DNA of 64,000 nucleotides. Source: Candidatus Rifleibacteriota bacterium. GTDB lineage: Bacteria; Riflebacteria; Ozemobacteria; Ozemobacterales; Ozemobacteraceae. How positions within the stretch are numbered: the first letter of the stretch is position 1; every line of letters begins with the position of its first letter. The stretch covers positions 1 through 64,000 of the forward strand of contig JAKJFO010000001.1 of assembly GCA_022704885.1 (NCBI GenBank), given 5' to 3'. Made by a program: the position numbers and the translations under genes. Below, in pieces: positions 26,618-36,245 of the stretch. Below the pieces are notes generated by a model. That model was given only the letters and a program-made list of their open reading frames with translations, was not told the origin of the DNA and made no database searches.

Positions 26618-27996
26618 AATTCAAAATAATGCTGGTAATTGTAGTGCTCGTAGTGCCGGCCGCTCTGATTGGCTGGTATATGACCGGCAAAACCAATGGC
26701 AAGCGCACTTTTTCGACCGACAAAATCACCGTCGGCAACATCAGAAACTTCATTTCAGCTTCAGGCTCGCTGGCTGCAATAACCACTGTCGAAGTCGGTT
26801 CACAGCTCAGTGGCAACATCGAGAAGCTTTACGCCGACTTCAACGACGAAGTAAAAGCCGGGCAGCTCGTTGCCCAGCTCGAAGATTCGACCTACCGCGC
26901 CCAGCTGCTGCAGGCTCAGGCCAACCTCGAGAACGCCCGGGCGACAGAACTCGGGATCGAAGCCCAGGCTAAAAACCTGCAGGCATCTTTGCTTACCGCC
27001 AGAGCCGAGATTCAGGTGAGCCGATCCAACATCCGCAAGGCTGAAGTCGCGGTCGAAGATTCTGAGCGCAACCACCGCCGCATCAAAGAACTTTTCGAAC
27101 GCAAGCTGGTGGCTGCCTCAGAGCAGGATTCAGCTCTCACAACTCTTGAATCGCAAAAAGCCTCTCTCGAAGCAGCAAAGGCTCAACACGAGTCTTCCAA
27201 GGCCAGAGAAATGGCGATAATGGCGCAGTTCGAGGCGCTCGAAGCTGACCGATCAGGAGCAAAGGCCAGAGTTCGTCAGATGGAAGCACAGCTTAGCGTG
27301 GCTCAGATCAATCTGGATCGCACCCGCATTTATTCTCCGATTGATGGCGTGGTTATCGCGCGCGCCGTCGATGAAGGCCAGACAGTTGCTGCCAGCCTGC
27401 AGGCTCCCAAACTTTTCGTTATCGCTCAGGATCTCAAAAAAATGCAGATAGATACCGCGGTTGACGAAGCCGACATCGGTGTGGTCAAGCATGGCCAGAA
27501 AGTGTCTTTTACCGTCGATGCCTATCGCAATCGCAAGTTCAAGGGTATTGTCGATCAGGTCAGGTTGTCGCCGCAGGAAACCTCAAATGTCGTCACTTAT
27601 TCAGTAATGGTGACGGTCGAAAACGACGATCTTGCACTGAAACCAGGAATGACCGCAAACGCCGAAATCATCACCGGCGAAAGTGAAGGCGTTTTGCGAC
27701 TGCCGTCGCGCGCGCTCTATTTCAAGGCGCCAGAAGATTTTGCCCGCCCTGACAAAAATGGCAGAAAAAGCCGTGAAGAGCTGGCGACCGACACCTTACC
27801 GGTCTGGATTCTCGATGAATCAGGCAGGCCGCAATACAAAACGGCAAAGATCGGCATCTCAAATCAGGATTACATAGAAATTCTCGGTGGTGAACTCAAA
27901 GAAGGCGATCAGGCTATAGTCGGTATTCAGGGTGCCAGCAGCAACGGTGAAAGCTCAGGCAACCAGCCGCGTCGCCGACCATCAATCAGGCTGTAA
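26614..27996 (+). CDS. MacA/HlyD-type periplasmic adaptor
   Basis: The 460-residue membrane-fusion protein has an N-terminal anchor (IMLVIVVLVVPAALIGWY), a lipoyl half-motif (EVGSQLSGNIEKLYADFNDE, VKAGQLVAQLE), a long coiled-coil hairpin of about 170 residues, the second lipoyl half (TRIYSPIDGVVIARAVDEGQ) and a beta-barrel domain (VDEADIGVVKHGQKVSFTV). It links the inner-membrane ABC pump to the TolC channel. Set between tolC and macB-like genes. Confidence 0.92.
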   Translation: MKFKIMLVIVVLVVPAALIGWYMTGKTNGKRTFSTDKITVGNIRNFISASGSLAAITTVEVGSQLSGNIEKLYADFNDEVKAGQLVAQLEDSTYRAQLLQAQANLENARATELGIEAQAKNLQASLLTARAEIQVSRSNIRKAEVAVEDSERNHRRIKELFERKLVAASEQDSALTTLESQKASLEAAKAQHESSKAREMAIMAQFEALEADRSGAKARVRQMEAQLSVAQINLDRTRIYSPIDGVVIARAVDEGQTVAASLQAPKLFVIAQDLKKMQIDTAVDEADIGVVKHGQKVSFTVDAYRNRKFKGIVDQVRLSPQETSNVVTYSVMVTVENDDLALKPGMTANAEIITGESEGVLRLPSRALYFKAPEDFARPDKNGRKSREELATDTLPVWILDESGRPQYKTAKIGISNQDYIEILGGELKEGDQAIVGIQGASSNGESSGNQPRRRPSIRL

Positions 27997-27997
27997 C

Positions 27998-28756
27998 ATG
28001 AAAACGCCTTTACTTGAAGTCAAAGAGCTTTGCAAAACTTACTTCATGGATGGAGTATCGGTCAGAGCCCTGCGTCACGTCAATATCAGCTTTTATCTTG
28101 GTGAATTTACCTCGATCATGGGCGCTTCCGGTTCTGGCAAATCGACGCTGATGCACATTCTTGGCTGTCTCGACCGCCCCACTTCGGGAAACTACTACAT
28201 CGAAGGCAAAGATGTTTCGAGCTTCAGCAAGAACCAGCTGGCGCTGGTGCGAAATAAAAAGATCGGCTTCGTGTTTCAGGGATTCAACCTGCTGTCACGC
28301 ACCAGCGCTCTCGAAAACGTTGAGCTGCCAATGGTCTATGCCGGTGTCCCGGCCGACGAGCGACATGAACGGGCCATGCAGGCACTTGAGTCAGTCGGAC
28401 TGAAAGGCCGCGAACACCATCATCCCAATCAGCTTTCGGGTGGTCAGCAGCAGCGTGTCGCCATCGCCCGTGCGCTGGTCAACCGGCCGTCGGTAATTCT
28501 CGCCGACGAACCGACCGGCAATCTCGATTCATATTCGAGCGTCGAAATCATGGGAATCTTTCAAAACCTCAACCGTCAGGGTATTTCAATCGTACTCATC
28601 ACGCATGAGCCAGATATAGCACTTTATACAACCCGTATTGTCAGACTCTCGGATGGCGTAATTCTTTCTGATGAACCGGTAAAAGAGAGGCTTGATGCAA
28701 AAGAAGAGCTCAAAAAGCACAAAAAACCTGGCGACAACGGGGAGGAAGAAGCATGA
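27998..28756 (+). CDS. MacB/LolD-type ABC transporter ATPase
   Basis: The 252-residue ATPase has Walker [11 protein letters not shown]-loop FVFQGFNLL, signature [15 protein letters not shown], Walker [13 protein letters not shown] and the switch His in THEPD. This is the MacB-type class (mechanotransmission pumps for peptides, lipoproteins or macrolides). ATG 27998 starts one base after the adaptor's stop region. Unlike E. coli MacB the ATPase and permease are separate genes. Overlaps the permease start by four bases. Confidence 0.95.
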   Translation: MKTPLLEVKELCKTYFMDGVSVRALRHVNISFYLGEFTSIMGASGSGKSTLMHILGCLDRPTSGNYYIEGKDVSSFSKNQLALVRNKKIGFVFQGFNLLSRTSALENVELPMVYAGVPADERHERAMQALESVGLKGREHHHPNQLSGGQQQRVAIARALVNRPSVILADEPTGNLDSYSSVEIMGIFQNLNRQGISIVLITHEPDIALYTTRIVRLSDGVILSDEPVKERLDAKEELKKHKKPGDNGEEEA

Positions 28757-29970
28757 GTTTTCTGGGTATCATCAAGCTTGCCTTCATCAGTCTTGGCAGA
28801 AACAAGATGCGTTCATTTCTGACCGCGCTGGGCATCATTATTGGTGTCACTTCAGTTGTCGGCATGGTTGCGCTGGGGCAGGGCGCCTATTTCTCGGTTC
28901 AGGAAAACATCTCGAAGATGGGCACCAATCTGATTATGGTCATGCCCGGTGGCGGCCACCAGCGAGGTTTTCGCGGGCCTCCCGGCAGCATGAACACTCT
29001 CACCCCCGAAGATGGTGAAGCGATCGCGCACATGTGTCCGTCGGTCGGCAAAGTCACGCCGATTGCCAGGAATTCCGGGCAGGTTGTTTTTGGCAATCAG
29101 AACTGGTCAACCAGTGTTATGGGAGTTAATGAGTATTATCTCGACATTGCGTCACGAGAAGTGAGCAGCGGACGGTTTTTAACGCCTGCCGAAGTGCGCG
29201 GTGGCCACAAGGTCTGCGTTATCGGCGAAACTGTTGTCGAAAAGCTGTTTGGCAACCTCAATCCGCTCGGGCAGACGATAAGATTCAAAAAACTGCCGCT
29301 GACGGTAGTCGGGGTGCTCAAATCACGCGGCGAAGCCTCAATGGGCGGCGATCAGGATGACCTGATGCTTCTGCCGTTTGTCGTTGTGCAAAGGCGCCTG
29401 CTGGGCATCACTCACGTCAACATGCTGCAGATCTCTGCCAAAAGTGCAGATTCGGTCGAATCAGCAAAAGAAGAAATCAATCAGTTGCTCATGCGGCGGC
29501 ATAACAAAAAAACCGAAGAAGATGCCGACTTTTCGATCCATACGCAGGATGACATTGCTGAAATGGCGGGCCAGACCCTGGCGATCATTGCTCTGCTGCT
29601 CGGCAGCATAGCTTCGGTTTCTTTGCTGGTCGGCGGCATAGGCATCATGAATATCATGCTGGTTTCGGTCACCGAGCGCACCCGTGAGATCGGTATCAGA
29701 ATGGCTATTGGCGCACGCACCACCGATATTCTCTATCAGTTTCTTGTCGAAGCCGTTGTTCTCAGCTGTGTTGGCGGCGTAATCGGTATTTTTGGCGGTT
29801 ACGTTCTGTCGACCATCATCGGGTATTTCGTTGAGTTTACGCCGGTGGTGTCGAATGCTTCGATTGTCATTTCGATTCTGTTTTCGGCTGCCGTTGGCAT
29901 TTTCTTCGGCCTTTATCCGGCCTGGAAAGCCTCGCAGCTCGACCCCATCGAAGCCTTCAGATACGAATAA
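28753..29970 (+). CDS. MacB-like ABC transporter permease (FtsX fold)
   Basis: The 405-residue permease has one N-terminal helix (SLGRNKMRSFLTALGIIIGV), a large periplasmic MacB_PCD domain and three C-terminal helices with the FtsX hallmark segment GGIGIMNIMLVSVTERTREIG. It completes the tolC-adaptor-ATPase-permease export operon. Substrate unknown. The convergent Nudix gene begins at the very next base. Confidence 0.94.
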   Translation: MSFLGIIKLAFISLGRNKMRSFLTALGIIIGVTSVVGMVALGQGAYFSVQENISKMGTNLIMVMPGGGHQRGFRGPPGSMNTLTPEDGEAIAHMCPSVGKVTPIARNSGQVVFGNQNWSTSVMGVNEYYLDIASREVSSGRFLTPAEVRGGHKVCVIGETVVEKLFGNLNPLGQTIRFKKLPLTVVGVLKSRGEASMGGDQDDLMLLPFVVVQRRLLGITHVNMLQISAKSADSVESAKEEINQLLMRRHNKKTEEDADFSIHTQDDIAEMAGQTLAIIALLLGSIASVSLLVGGIGIMNIMLVSVTERTREIGIRMAIGARTTDILYQFLVEAVVLSCVGGVIGIFGGYVLSTIIGYFVEFTPVVSNASIVISILFSAAVGIFFGLYPAWKASQLDPIEAFRYE

Positions 29971-30477
29971 CTACAGGGTGTCGCCGAGGTAGACGGTGGT
30001 GAAGTCGGCGGGTGGAAACGCCTTTAGCGGTGCAATAAGCGAAGCCGGGTAAAATCTGTATTTTTCGAGTCTGGCGACTGGCAACCATTCGATGCCGGTC
30101 TGCATCGCGTCATGACTGGGCGCTCCGCTGCTGCCGGGTTCTTCGAGCAGTCGACATAAGAACATGAACTCGATCTGATGAATGCTGTCATCATATTCAG
30201 CCAGTTCATGGTTGGCCGAGATGTATTCGCGCACAAAATAGAGGTCGCCAACTTCGATGCGGGCACCGACTTCTTCGTGGCATTCTCGCATAACCGCGTC
30301 TTTGAGAGTTTCGCCATGATTCTGACCGCCGCCCGGCAACAGATAAAAATCGCCAAGCAGATCGTGGTTTCTGGTGCATAACACCTGACCATCTCTCAGA
30401 ATGAGGGCCTTGGCCGAGTTGCGCAGCGGCTTTGTCGGCATGGCATAAGCAGTCTGTTGTTTATTCGGTAACGACAT
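29971..30477 (-). CDS. Nudix hydrolase
   Basis: The 168-residue protein holds a full Nudix box, GGGQNHGETLKDAVMRECHE followed by EVGARI (about residues 47-72), which coordinates Mg2+ for hydrolysis of nucleoside-diphosphate-linked substrates. The upstream segment (SAKALILRDGQVLCTRNHD) is the usual first strand. The start could be ATG 30477 or ATG 30441. Its start overlaps the end of the upstream gene (30461) by 17 bases, so the two are probably co-expressed. Substrate unknown. Confidence 0.9.
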   Translation of the reverse strand: MSLPNKQQTAYAMPTKPLRNSAKALILRDGQVLCTRNHDLLGDFYLLPGGGQNHGETLKDAVMRECHEEVGARIEVGDLYFVREYISANHELAEYDDSIHQIEFMFLCRLLEEPGSSGAPSHDAMQTGIEWLPVARLEKYRFYPASLIAPLKAFPPADFTTVYLGDTL

Positions 30478-31474
30478 TGTTTTGCTTTGCGCTCATCACG
30501 ATCTGTTCTTTCTGCGCGCGCACGAAAAAGTGAGAAAAAAACGATACAGTTCGGCAGCCAAAAAGTCTTTCAAGTTCCTCACCAGCCGGGGCTTCGATGA
30601 ATATGCTGTTTCCGCTCGGGGAGGCGGCAAAATCGACGAGATTGCCGGCAAATTCGCGCAGTCCACCGACCATACTCTCGACCTGTTGCAGCATTTGCGC
30701 GCGTTCATCAGCATCGGGAACGAACAGCTGCAGCTTGGTAAGGCGCGAACTGACGATCAGCCTGGCATGCCGCAGAGGCGCGAGCCAGCCAGGAATACTG
30801 TCGGCATAATCATTGCGAAGGGCGGCCACGTTGACTTCAGCCGCCATGGCTGGACGCACTCTGACCATTTTGGCAAAAGCGTCGAATTCACGGTTCAAAA
30901 GATTACGCCGCGCTTCGAGCTGAGCGACGACATTACCGGAGATATCATCGGGGCAGATCAGTATCTCATCGGTCGAAATCTGCAGATAAAGCCTGGCGAG
31001 TCCGGGAGCTGGAGCATGCAGGCGGGCTGCTGTAAATTTTTCGCCGACCAGAGTTTTTTCGGCGCCGATAGCTCTGGCAAGCTGCTGACGATCGAACTCG
31101 CCCCGCACGATAATGGCATAATTCTGGCGGTTCGAAAAATACAAATACAGTTCGTAAGCTCTGATCTGACCGTTCAGAATCCGGTCATTCAGGAGGTTTT
31201 CTGCGACTTTTCTGATCTGACTGCCGGTGGTCTTATCGGCACCTCGCGCAATGCACAGGCTCTCGATCTGGCCGACAATTTCCTGACCTGCATTCACGGC
31301 GTCTTCGCCGCCGTCATAAATACCAGAAGTCGTGAAATTGCAGTAAAAAGCCAGCAGCGGTTCGCTCAGTGGCGCCGGAAAATACTCGGGCGTGGGCTGA
31401 GAGAAGCCGCTCAGCATGAATGCTGCGGTAAAGATTACGATCACAAAAATCGTGGCGAGTCTGCTGTCTTTCAT
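30461..31474 (-). CDS. Secreted protein of unknown function
   Basis: The 337-residue protein starts with a signal peptide (MKDSRLATIFVIVIFTAAFM, probable cleavage near SGFSQP). The mature part is an alpha/beta protein with no motif I recognise (IRAYELYLYFSNRQNYAIIV, ARLIVSSRLTKLQLFVPDAD). The layout recalls substrate-free accessory proteins that carry repeated DUF-type domains, but this is not enough for a name. ATG 31474 was preferred over a TTG at 31504. A long open frame on the other strand (30482-31555) lacks a signal and start site and is probably a shadow. Confidence 0.6.
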   Translation of the reverse strand: MKDSRLATIFVIVIFTAAFMLSGFSQPTPEYFPAPLSEPLLAFYCNFTTSGIYDGGEDAVNAGQEIVGQIESLCIARGADKTTGSQIRKVAENLLNDRILNGQIRAYELYLYFSNRQNYAIIVRGEFDRQQLARAIGAEKTLVGEKFTAARLHAPAPGLARLYLQISTDEILICPDDISGNVVAQLEARRNLLNREFDAFAKMVRVRPAMAAEVNVAALRNDYADSIPGWLAPLRHARLIVSSRLTKLQLFVPDADERAQMLQQVESMVGGLREFAGNLVDFAASPSGNSIFIEAPAGEELERLFGCRTVSFFSHFFVRAQKEQIVMSAKQNNVVTE

Positions 31475-31601
31475 CACTATCTGTATCGGAAGAAGCCTGA
31501 ACAAATTTCACCATATTCGAGAACGATTACGATTACGACAGGGCAGAAGAAATGAACTTTCATCATTAATTAACCTGAGACAGCTGTCGATGCAGGGTGA
31601 T

Positions 31602-33416
31602 ATGAAGCGGATATCTGTGCCAATTTGCCGAAAGCGATTCTCAGCCGGTCGCGTCGTACTGGTGCTGATGCTGTTTCTGCTGCTGGGCAGCCTGATGGCT
31701 GAGGCTGCGGCCTGGAAACTGAGTCGCAATTTCTGGTCAGAAGAAGACGAAAAGGCTTACAGCAACTTTGTCGTCGCGCTTGGTCGGTCGAAATACTCGA
31801 ATCTTAATCGTTTTATCAAAGATCCCAAAGCCAATCCGCTTTATGGCGAAGAAGACAAAAAGTTCAACCTTTACCCCGATTGCGCTGATCTGCCCTACCT
31901 GATCAGAGCCTATGTCGCCTACAAGCTGCGATTACCTTTCAGCTACACGGCATCGATTTCAAGCAGGGGGCGAGACCAGCGTTACGGCAAGGGCAACCGG
32001 CCCACCAGTTTCAAAGATCAGGACTATTTCAAGTCCCCACAGCAGGTGTTCAATCAGGTTGTGCTCATCAATTCAGGTTATTTCAGAACCACAGCCGAAA
32101 TCGAAGATTCAGACTTTTATCCGGTAAAAATTACCAGAAAGTCGATCATACCCGGAACCATATATTACGACCCCGATGGACATATTGCGGTAGTCTACGA
32201 AGTCGAAGAAAACGGCCGTATACGGGTTTTTGATGCGCATCCCGACCGCAGCATTTCAAAACCCTGGTTTGGCGCAAAATTCACCCGGGGCAGCCGGGAA
32301 AACGGCGGCGGCTTCAAACGCTGGCGTCCGGTTCGTTATACTTCAGAAGGCAAGATCATCAGAACCCGCAATCATAATCTGCCAGACTATTCTGCCGATG
32401 ATCAATACCAGCGCACTTTCAGTGCCAGGGGTCGCCAGGGTCTTGGTTACCACGAGTATGTCAGACTTTCGCTCTGCGACGACGCAAGAAAGAGCGACCC
32501 GGTCGGCGAATTTGCTTTTATGATGAAAGATCTGCACGAAGACATCAGTTATCGCGCGGTGGCTGTCAATCTCAGTATCGAAAAAGGCATCAGCAAAAGA
32601 TCGCACCCGGGCGCGCTGCCATGGAATATCTATGGCACCGATGGTATCTGGGAAGAATTCTCGACGCCGTCGCGCGATGCTCGTCTGAAAGTGGCATTTC
32701 GCGAGTTTTACGATCGCACCCGCCAGATGATTGCCGAAGCTGAGCAGAATCATGTTGCCGGCGGCCCGGCTTACGCCAGACAACTGGCCGCCGCATTTCT
32801 GCAGCAATACCAGATGTTGAGTCAGCAGCTGTCGGTCAGTTATGTCAATTCAATCGGCAGCCGGGTGTTACTCAGTTTTGACGATGTCAGTAACCGGCTG
32901 TTCGACATGTCTTTCGATCCTTATCATTCGATAGAATTCAGATGGGGAGCTAAAGGTGACGAACTTGCCAGTTCCCCTGACGATCAGACGAAACGTCGTT
33001 TTTATCAGCTCGAATATCGTCTGCGCAACCAGCTTGAACGTGTGTACAATCAACCGACGCCTCTCAGCATGGGTCCGGAACACCCGCCGGTCATAGATGT
33101 CTGCGGCTGGCTGGCCGGGTATCTGAAAGGGCAGCCGGTCGATACCTCGGTAGTGGCATTCAATCGCGAAGTGATTGCTCCTCTGCCGACAGACAGGCAA
33201 TCCGCTGCTGTTGTGCCGCAGGAAGCAGCGCCAGAGCAGGATGCGGTGCCGGCGGTTCTCTCAGCGTCGGAAGACAAGGCTGAAAAAACCGGTAAACCGA
33301 TTGCCGAAAAGCCCGCAACCAGCGGAAACATCTGGGATTCTCTGCTTGAAACCGGCGATATATTTGCTGCTGCAGTGGTTAATCCTGACAACTTTGTTGT
33401 CGCCAGCAGCGACTGA
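31602..33416 (+). CDS. Secreted protein with probable NlpC/P60- or transglutaminase-like cysteine domain
   Basis: The 604-residue protein has a signal peptide (RVVLVLMLFLLLGSLMAEAA). Residues 80-240 hold YPDCADLPYLIRAYVAYKL (a Cys at the start of a helix), later GTIYYDPDGHIAVVYEV (a His on a strand) and IRVFDAHPDRS. This Cys-His-polar order is the pattern of papain-fold peptidoglycan peptidases and transglutaminase-like enzymes. The remaining 350 residues are unassigned, ending in a low-complexity Ala/Glu/Pro-rich tail. Start at 31602 or 31590. Enzyme role is inference only. Confidence 0.65.
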   Translation: MKRISVPICRKRFSAGRVVLVLMLFLLLGSLMAEAAAWKLSRNFWSEEDEKAYSNFVVALGRSKYSNLNRFIKDPKANPLYGEEDKKFNLYPDCADLPYLIRAYVAYKLRLPFSYTASISSRGRDQRYGKGNRPTSFKDQDYFKSPQQVFNQVVLINSGYFRTTAEIEDSDFYPVKITRKSIIPGTIYYDPDGHIAVVYEVEENGRIRVFDAHPDRSISKPWFGAKFTRGSRENGGGFKRWRPVRYTSEGKIIRTRNHNLPDYSADDQYQRTFSARGRQGLGYHEYVRLSLCDDARKSDPVGEFAFMMKDLHEDISYRAVAVNLSIEKGISKRSHPGALPWNIYGTDGIWEEFSTPSRDARLKVAFREFYDRTRQMIAEAEQNHVAGGPAYARQLAAAFLQQYQMLSQQLSVSYVNSIGSRVLLSFDDVSNRLFDMSFDPYHSIEFRWGAKGDELASSPDDQTKRRFYQLEYRLRNQLERVYNQPTPLSMGPEHPPVIDVCGWLAGYLKGQPVDTSVVAFNREVIAPLPTDRQSAAVVPQEAAPEQDAVPAVLSASEDKAEKTGKPIAEKPATSGNIWDSLLETGDIFAAAVVNPDNFVVASSD

Positions 33417-33503
33417 TTTGTGAAATTTTGGTTAAGAAAATTCGTCATCGCTCCGATACTATGAGCACCTTTGCCAGTTTTTAAATCTACCAGGAGGTTA
33501 AGC

Positions 33504-33623
33504 ATGTTTGTTCTGGCACTGACCGTCGTTCTGCTATTATTCGTAGCTCTCGTCACTCACCCCGAACGCTGGCCGGAAAAATGCGCAAGCTTTCTGAGAC
33601 AACACAACATCAACAATGGCTGA
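33504..33623 (+). CDS. 39-residue single-span membrane peptide
   Basis: A perfect AGGAGG lies seven bases before ATG 33504. The product has one membrane helix (MFVLALTVVLLLFVALVTHP) followed by a short basic/polar tail ending HNINNG. Its stop overlaps the MerR start (33616) by eight bases, and MerR has no ribosome site of its own, so translation of the regulator probably depends on this peptide frame. Function unknown. Confidence 0.7.
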   Translation: MFVLALTVVLLLFVALVTHPERWPEKCASFLRQHNINNG

Positions 33624-34116
33624 ACAGTATTCAATCGCCGAAGTAAGCCGACTTACCGGACTGCCGGCTCATACCCTGCGTTATTACGAGCAGCAGTTTC
33701 CCGTTCTGCTGGGCGTTGAACGCTCGCGTGGCGGGCACCGCATTTATCGCAAACATCATCTCGACACGATCAGCCGGATCATCAGGCTTTTGAAAGATGA
33801 AAAAGTCAGCATAAAACGCGCGCGCGAGCTGTTGGGAGAGCCTGATACTGCACATAACGACGAGCAGATCGTTGCAGAAACCAGCTCTGATAACAATTCA
33901 CATCTCGAAACCATGTTGCATCTTGTATTGGAGAGGCTTGACCTTCTCTGCCGCAACAACGACAGCCGTGACACGCTGCTGATGAATCTTCTTAAAAACC
34001 AGCCCTCTGAGCAGAAACACGAGCTGCTCGAGCAGATCGCCCGCTGCCGGCAGGAAACCCGCGAAACCATCAGGCTGTGTCAGACTGTTATTCAGCGCGG
34101 AATCAAAGCAAATTGA
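33616..34116 (+). CDS. MerR-family transcriptional regulator
   Basis: The 166-residue protein has an N-terminal MerR winged helix (YSIAEVSRLTGLPAHTLRYY, RSRGGHRIYRKHHLDTISRI) and a C-terminal helical part likely used for dimerisation. No cysteine cluster for metal binding is visible apart from two isolated Cys, so it is not a classic metal sensor. It is close to the short-form MerR/MlrA group with a YEQQFP variant after the recognition helix. Co-translated with the small membrane peptide ahead; comB follows 20 bases on. Confidence 0.88.
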   Translation: MAEQYSIAEVSRLTGLPAHTLRYYEQQFPVLLGVERSRGGHRIYRKHHLDTISRIIRLLKDEKVSIKRARELLGEPDTAHNDEQIVAETSSDNNSHLETMLHLVLERLDLLCRNNDSRDTLLMNLLKNQPSEQKHELLEQIARCRQETRETIRLCQTVIQRGIKAN

Positions 34117-34136
34117 TCAGCAGGAGAAACTGACGG

Positions 34137-34889
34137 ATGCATATTGACGTAGCCTTTACCCCGGCCGAAGTGCAGGCTCTCGCCAGCAAGATATGCATTG
34201 TCATCGATGTCGTCAGGGCAACTTCGAGTTTGACCGTGATCATGTCGAAAAAGCCGCGCAAGGTAATTCTCACCACAACCATTCAGAAGGCGACCAGATT
34301 TGCTTCACAGCAGACGGTGCACCCGCTTCTGTGCGGCGAACGCAAGGGTGTGGCTCCCGAAGGATTCGATTTCGGCAACAGTCCGCGAGCGTATTTCAAC
34401 GCTGATCTCAACGACCGCGTTCTCATTTTTACTTCGAGCAATGGCACCCGTGCTGTAGCCGATCTGGTAATGGCACCGCACGTCTATCTCGGCTGTTTTC
34501 TAAATGCCGAGGCGGTTACGAAAAAGGCGTATTCGACTGCCAATACCAGCAACATGGACGTCCTGCTGGTCTGCGCCGGTCGCGAAGAAAAATTTGCGCT
34601 GGATGACGCTTACTGCGCCGGCTTTCTGGTGACGAAGCTGATGGCTCATATTTCGGCCCAGAGCAGTTTTGAGCTGGGCGATGGCGCTCAGGCAGCACTG
34701 GGCATCTATGGCTATTACCGCGACGACCGTCGTCTGCTCGATATGTCAGGTGCCGGCAAGGCAGTTACCGAAATTGGCCTGGCCGATGATCTCACCTTTC
34801 TGTTGCAGCGCGACCTGTTTGATTGCGTACCAGAGCTTATTCGAAAAGACTTTCCTGAGCCGGAGCATGGATTTTCGGTTCTGGTCTGA
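34137..34889 (+). CDS. comB: ComB-like 2-phosphosulfolactate phosphatase
   Basis: The 250-residue protein shows the ComB family segments: VIDVVRATSSLTVIM, CGERKGVAPEGFDFGNSP and FTSSNGTRAV, then DDAYCAGFLV. ComB removes phosphate from 2-phosphosulfolactate in coenzyme M synthesis and is also found in many bacteria without coenzyme M, where its substrate is uncertain. AGGAG lies upstream of the ATG. No other coenzyme M or sulfolactate gene is in the window. Confidence 0.88.
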   Translation: MHIDVAFTPAEVQALASKICIVIDVVRATSSLTVIMSKKPRKVILTTTIQKATRFASQQTVHPLLCGERKGVAPEGFDFGNSPRAYFNADLNDRVLIFTSSNGTRAVADLVMAPHVYLGCFLNAEAVTKKAYSTANTSNMDVLLVCAGREEKFALDDAYCAGFLVTKLMAHISAQSSFELGDGAQAALGIYGYYRDDRRLLDMSGAGKAVTEIGLADDLTFLLQRDLFDCVPELIRKDFPEPEHGFSVLV

Positions 34890-34895
34890 TAATTC

Positions 34896-34924
34896 TTAAC
34901 AGCACGCCGGCAATGTGCTAGAAT
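34896..34924 (+). promoter_or_regulatory. Sigma-70 promoter for the HDOD pair
   Basis: TTAACA (34896-34901), 17 bases, TAGAAT (34919-34924), 37 bases ahead of the GTG start at 34962. Confidence 0.6.
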
Positions 34925-34961
34925 CTGACAAGTAAACTCACACCTTCTGGAGAGCTGCGCA

Positions 34962-36203
34962 GTGAACTTGCCGCCGAACCCTTTTCAGCTGAAAAAGCAC
35001 GCCGACGACATTCTCGAAATCATAGTCGATGAGCCGATCACTCCGCAGCACAAGGCTTTTGCTGTGCTTCAGGCAATGGCACAGAAGTTTCAGTTTATTA
35101 TCTTTACGCTTAACGAGGCTGCTTCGCTGCACCCGGCTCTCGAACCGCTTTTTCCCGAAATCAAGCTTCTGGGCAGTCTGCTGGTGGTCGCGGCTGATCC
35201 GCTTCAGATCCCGTTTCCTCTGCGTGGCATAAGGGTTTTTGGCGATGTTCATGCCGCCCGCACCAGAATTCGCAATGATCGCCAGATCGAAGCGGTTGTC
35301 GGTCGAATCATCAAATTGCCCGCCTTTTCCGGCTCGGTAAGCGATATTCTGCGTATGCTGCTGAACCCTGATGTTACTTTCGAGCAGATTGAAGAAGTCA
35401 CCAATAAAGACCTCATGCTGGTCAACCGTATGCTTAAAATTGCCAACAACTCGGCTCTGGGCAGCCGTATGAAAATAGACGACCTTAAAACCGTCGTTAA
35501 ATTTCTGGGTATCGAAGGTATTCGCCAGATACTGATTCAGGAAACTTTCAATACTTTTGCCCGTGAATTCTCCAGAGTTAGCGACAAACTTTCTCACATG
35601 CGCCGCTGTGCCGCACTTTCTGCACATGTTGGCAAGCTGATCGGTGCCGATCTTGCCCTTATCGGCAAAATGAAGGCTGCCGGACTTATGCATGACATCG
35701 GAGCTCTGGCGCTGTCGTATCATGGAGCAGCTGAATATATCGGAGTCCTAAGAAGGCTGCGGGCCGAACGCATCGCCGTCTGCGAAGCTGAAAAGGATGC
35801 ATTCGGTTTCGACCATCAGGAGATCGGCGAACGACTTGCGATCGAACTCTCGCTGCCGGCTTATATTACCAATACGGCCGGAAACCATCACAATGTCGAT
35901 TTTGCCGAACACGATCTCATTTCGATGTCGGTCATGGTAGCCAATGGCTTTTTGAACGAGCAGATCGAGCAGGTCTGCTCGACTGACTACGAAAAATTCA
36001 TGCCGACGCTGTCTGAAGAACGCGAGAAGAACATGCGTCTTCGCCCGCCCAAAAAGCCGGCAAAGCCGGTTGAAACGGTCGACGCCGAAGACAGCGAAGG
36101 CGAAGAACCGGCCCAGGATCTGTTCAGCTCAGCAAGAGTTTGTGCCATGCTCAAAGAAGAACTCGATAACATCATTATGGCCTCGCAGTCCGGAGATCTG
36201 TAA
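34962..36203 (+). CDS. HDOD-domain signalling protein (copy 1)
   Basis: The 413-residue protein begins with GTG after TGGAGAG. Residues 1-100 form an anti-sigma-antagonist/STAS-like or unknown alpha/beta module (IIVDEPITPQHKAFAVLQAM). Residues 115-310 form an HDOD domain (KLPAFSGSVSDILRMLLNPD, LMLVNRMLKIANNSALGSRM, MKAAGLMHDIGALAL), an HD-related fold that usually lacks phosphohydrolase activity. A charged tail closes it. The next gene is a paralogue of equal length with the same layout, so the pair arose by tandem duplication. Confidence 0.88.
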   Translation: MNLPPNPFQLKKHADDILEIIVDEPITPQHKAFAVLQAMAQKFQFIIFTLNEAASLHPALEPLFPEIKLLGSLLVVAADPLQIPFPLRGIRVFGDVHAARTRIRNDRQIEAVVGRIIKLPAFSGSVSDILRMLLNPDVTFEQIEEVTNKDLMLVNRMLKIANNSALGSRMKIDDLKTVVKFLGIEGIRQILIQETFNTFAREFSRVSDKLSHMRRCAALSAHVGKLIGADLALIGKMKAAGLMHDIGALALSYHGAAEYIGVLRRLRAERIAVCEAEKDAFGFDHQEIGERLAIELSLPAYITNTAGNHHNVDFAEHDLISMSVMVANGFLNEQIEQVCSTDYEKFMPTLSEEREKNMRLRPPKKPAKPVETVDAEDSEGEEPAQDLFSSARVCAMLKEELDNIIMASQSGDL

Positions 36204-36245
36204 AGCGGGTTGACAGCAGCTCCTGTTGTTGTCGGAGACAAAATT

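Noticed and set aside
30482..31555. Long open frame on the plus strand opposite the secreted protein
   Set aside because: No ribosome site, no signal peptide and odd composition; the minus-strand frame has a good signal peptide and overlaps the Nudix gene as in an operon.
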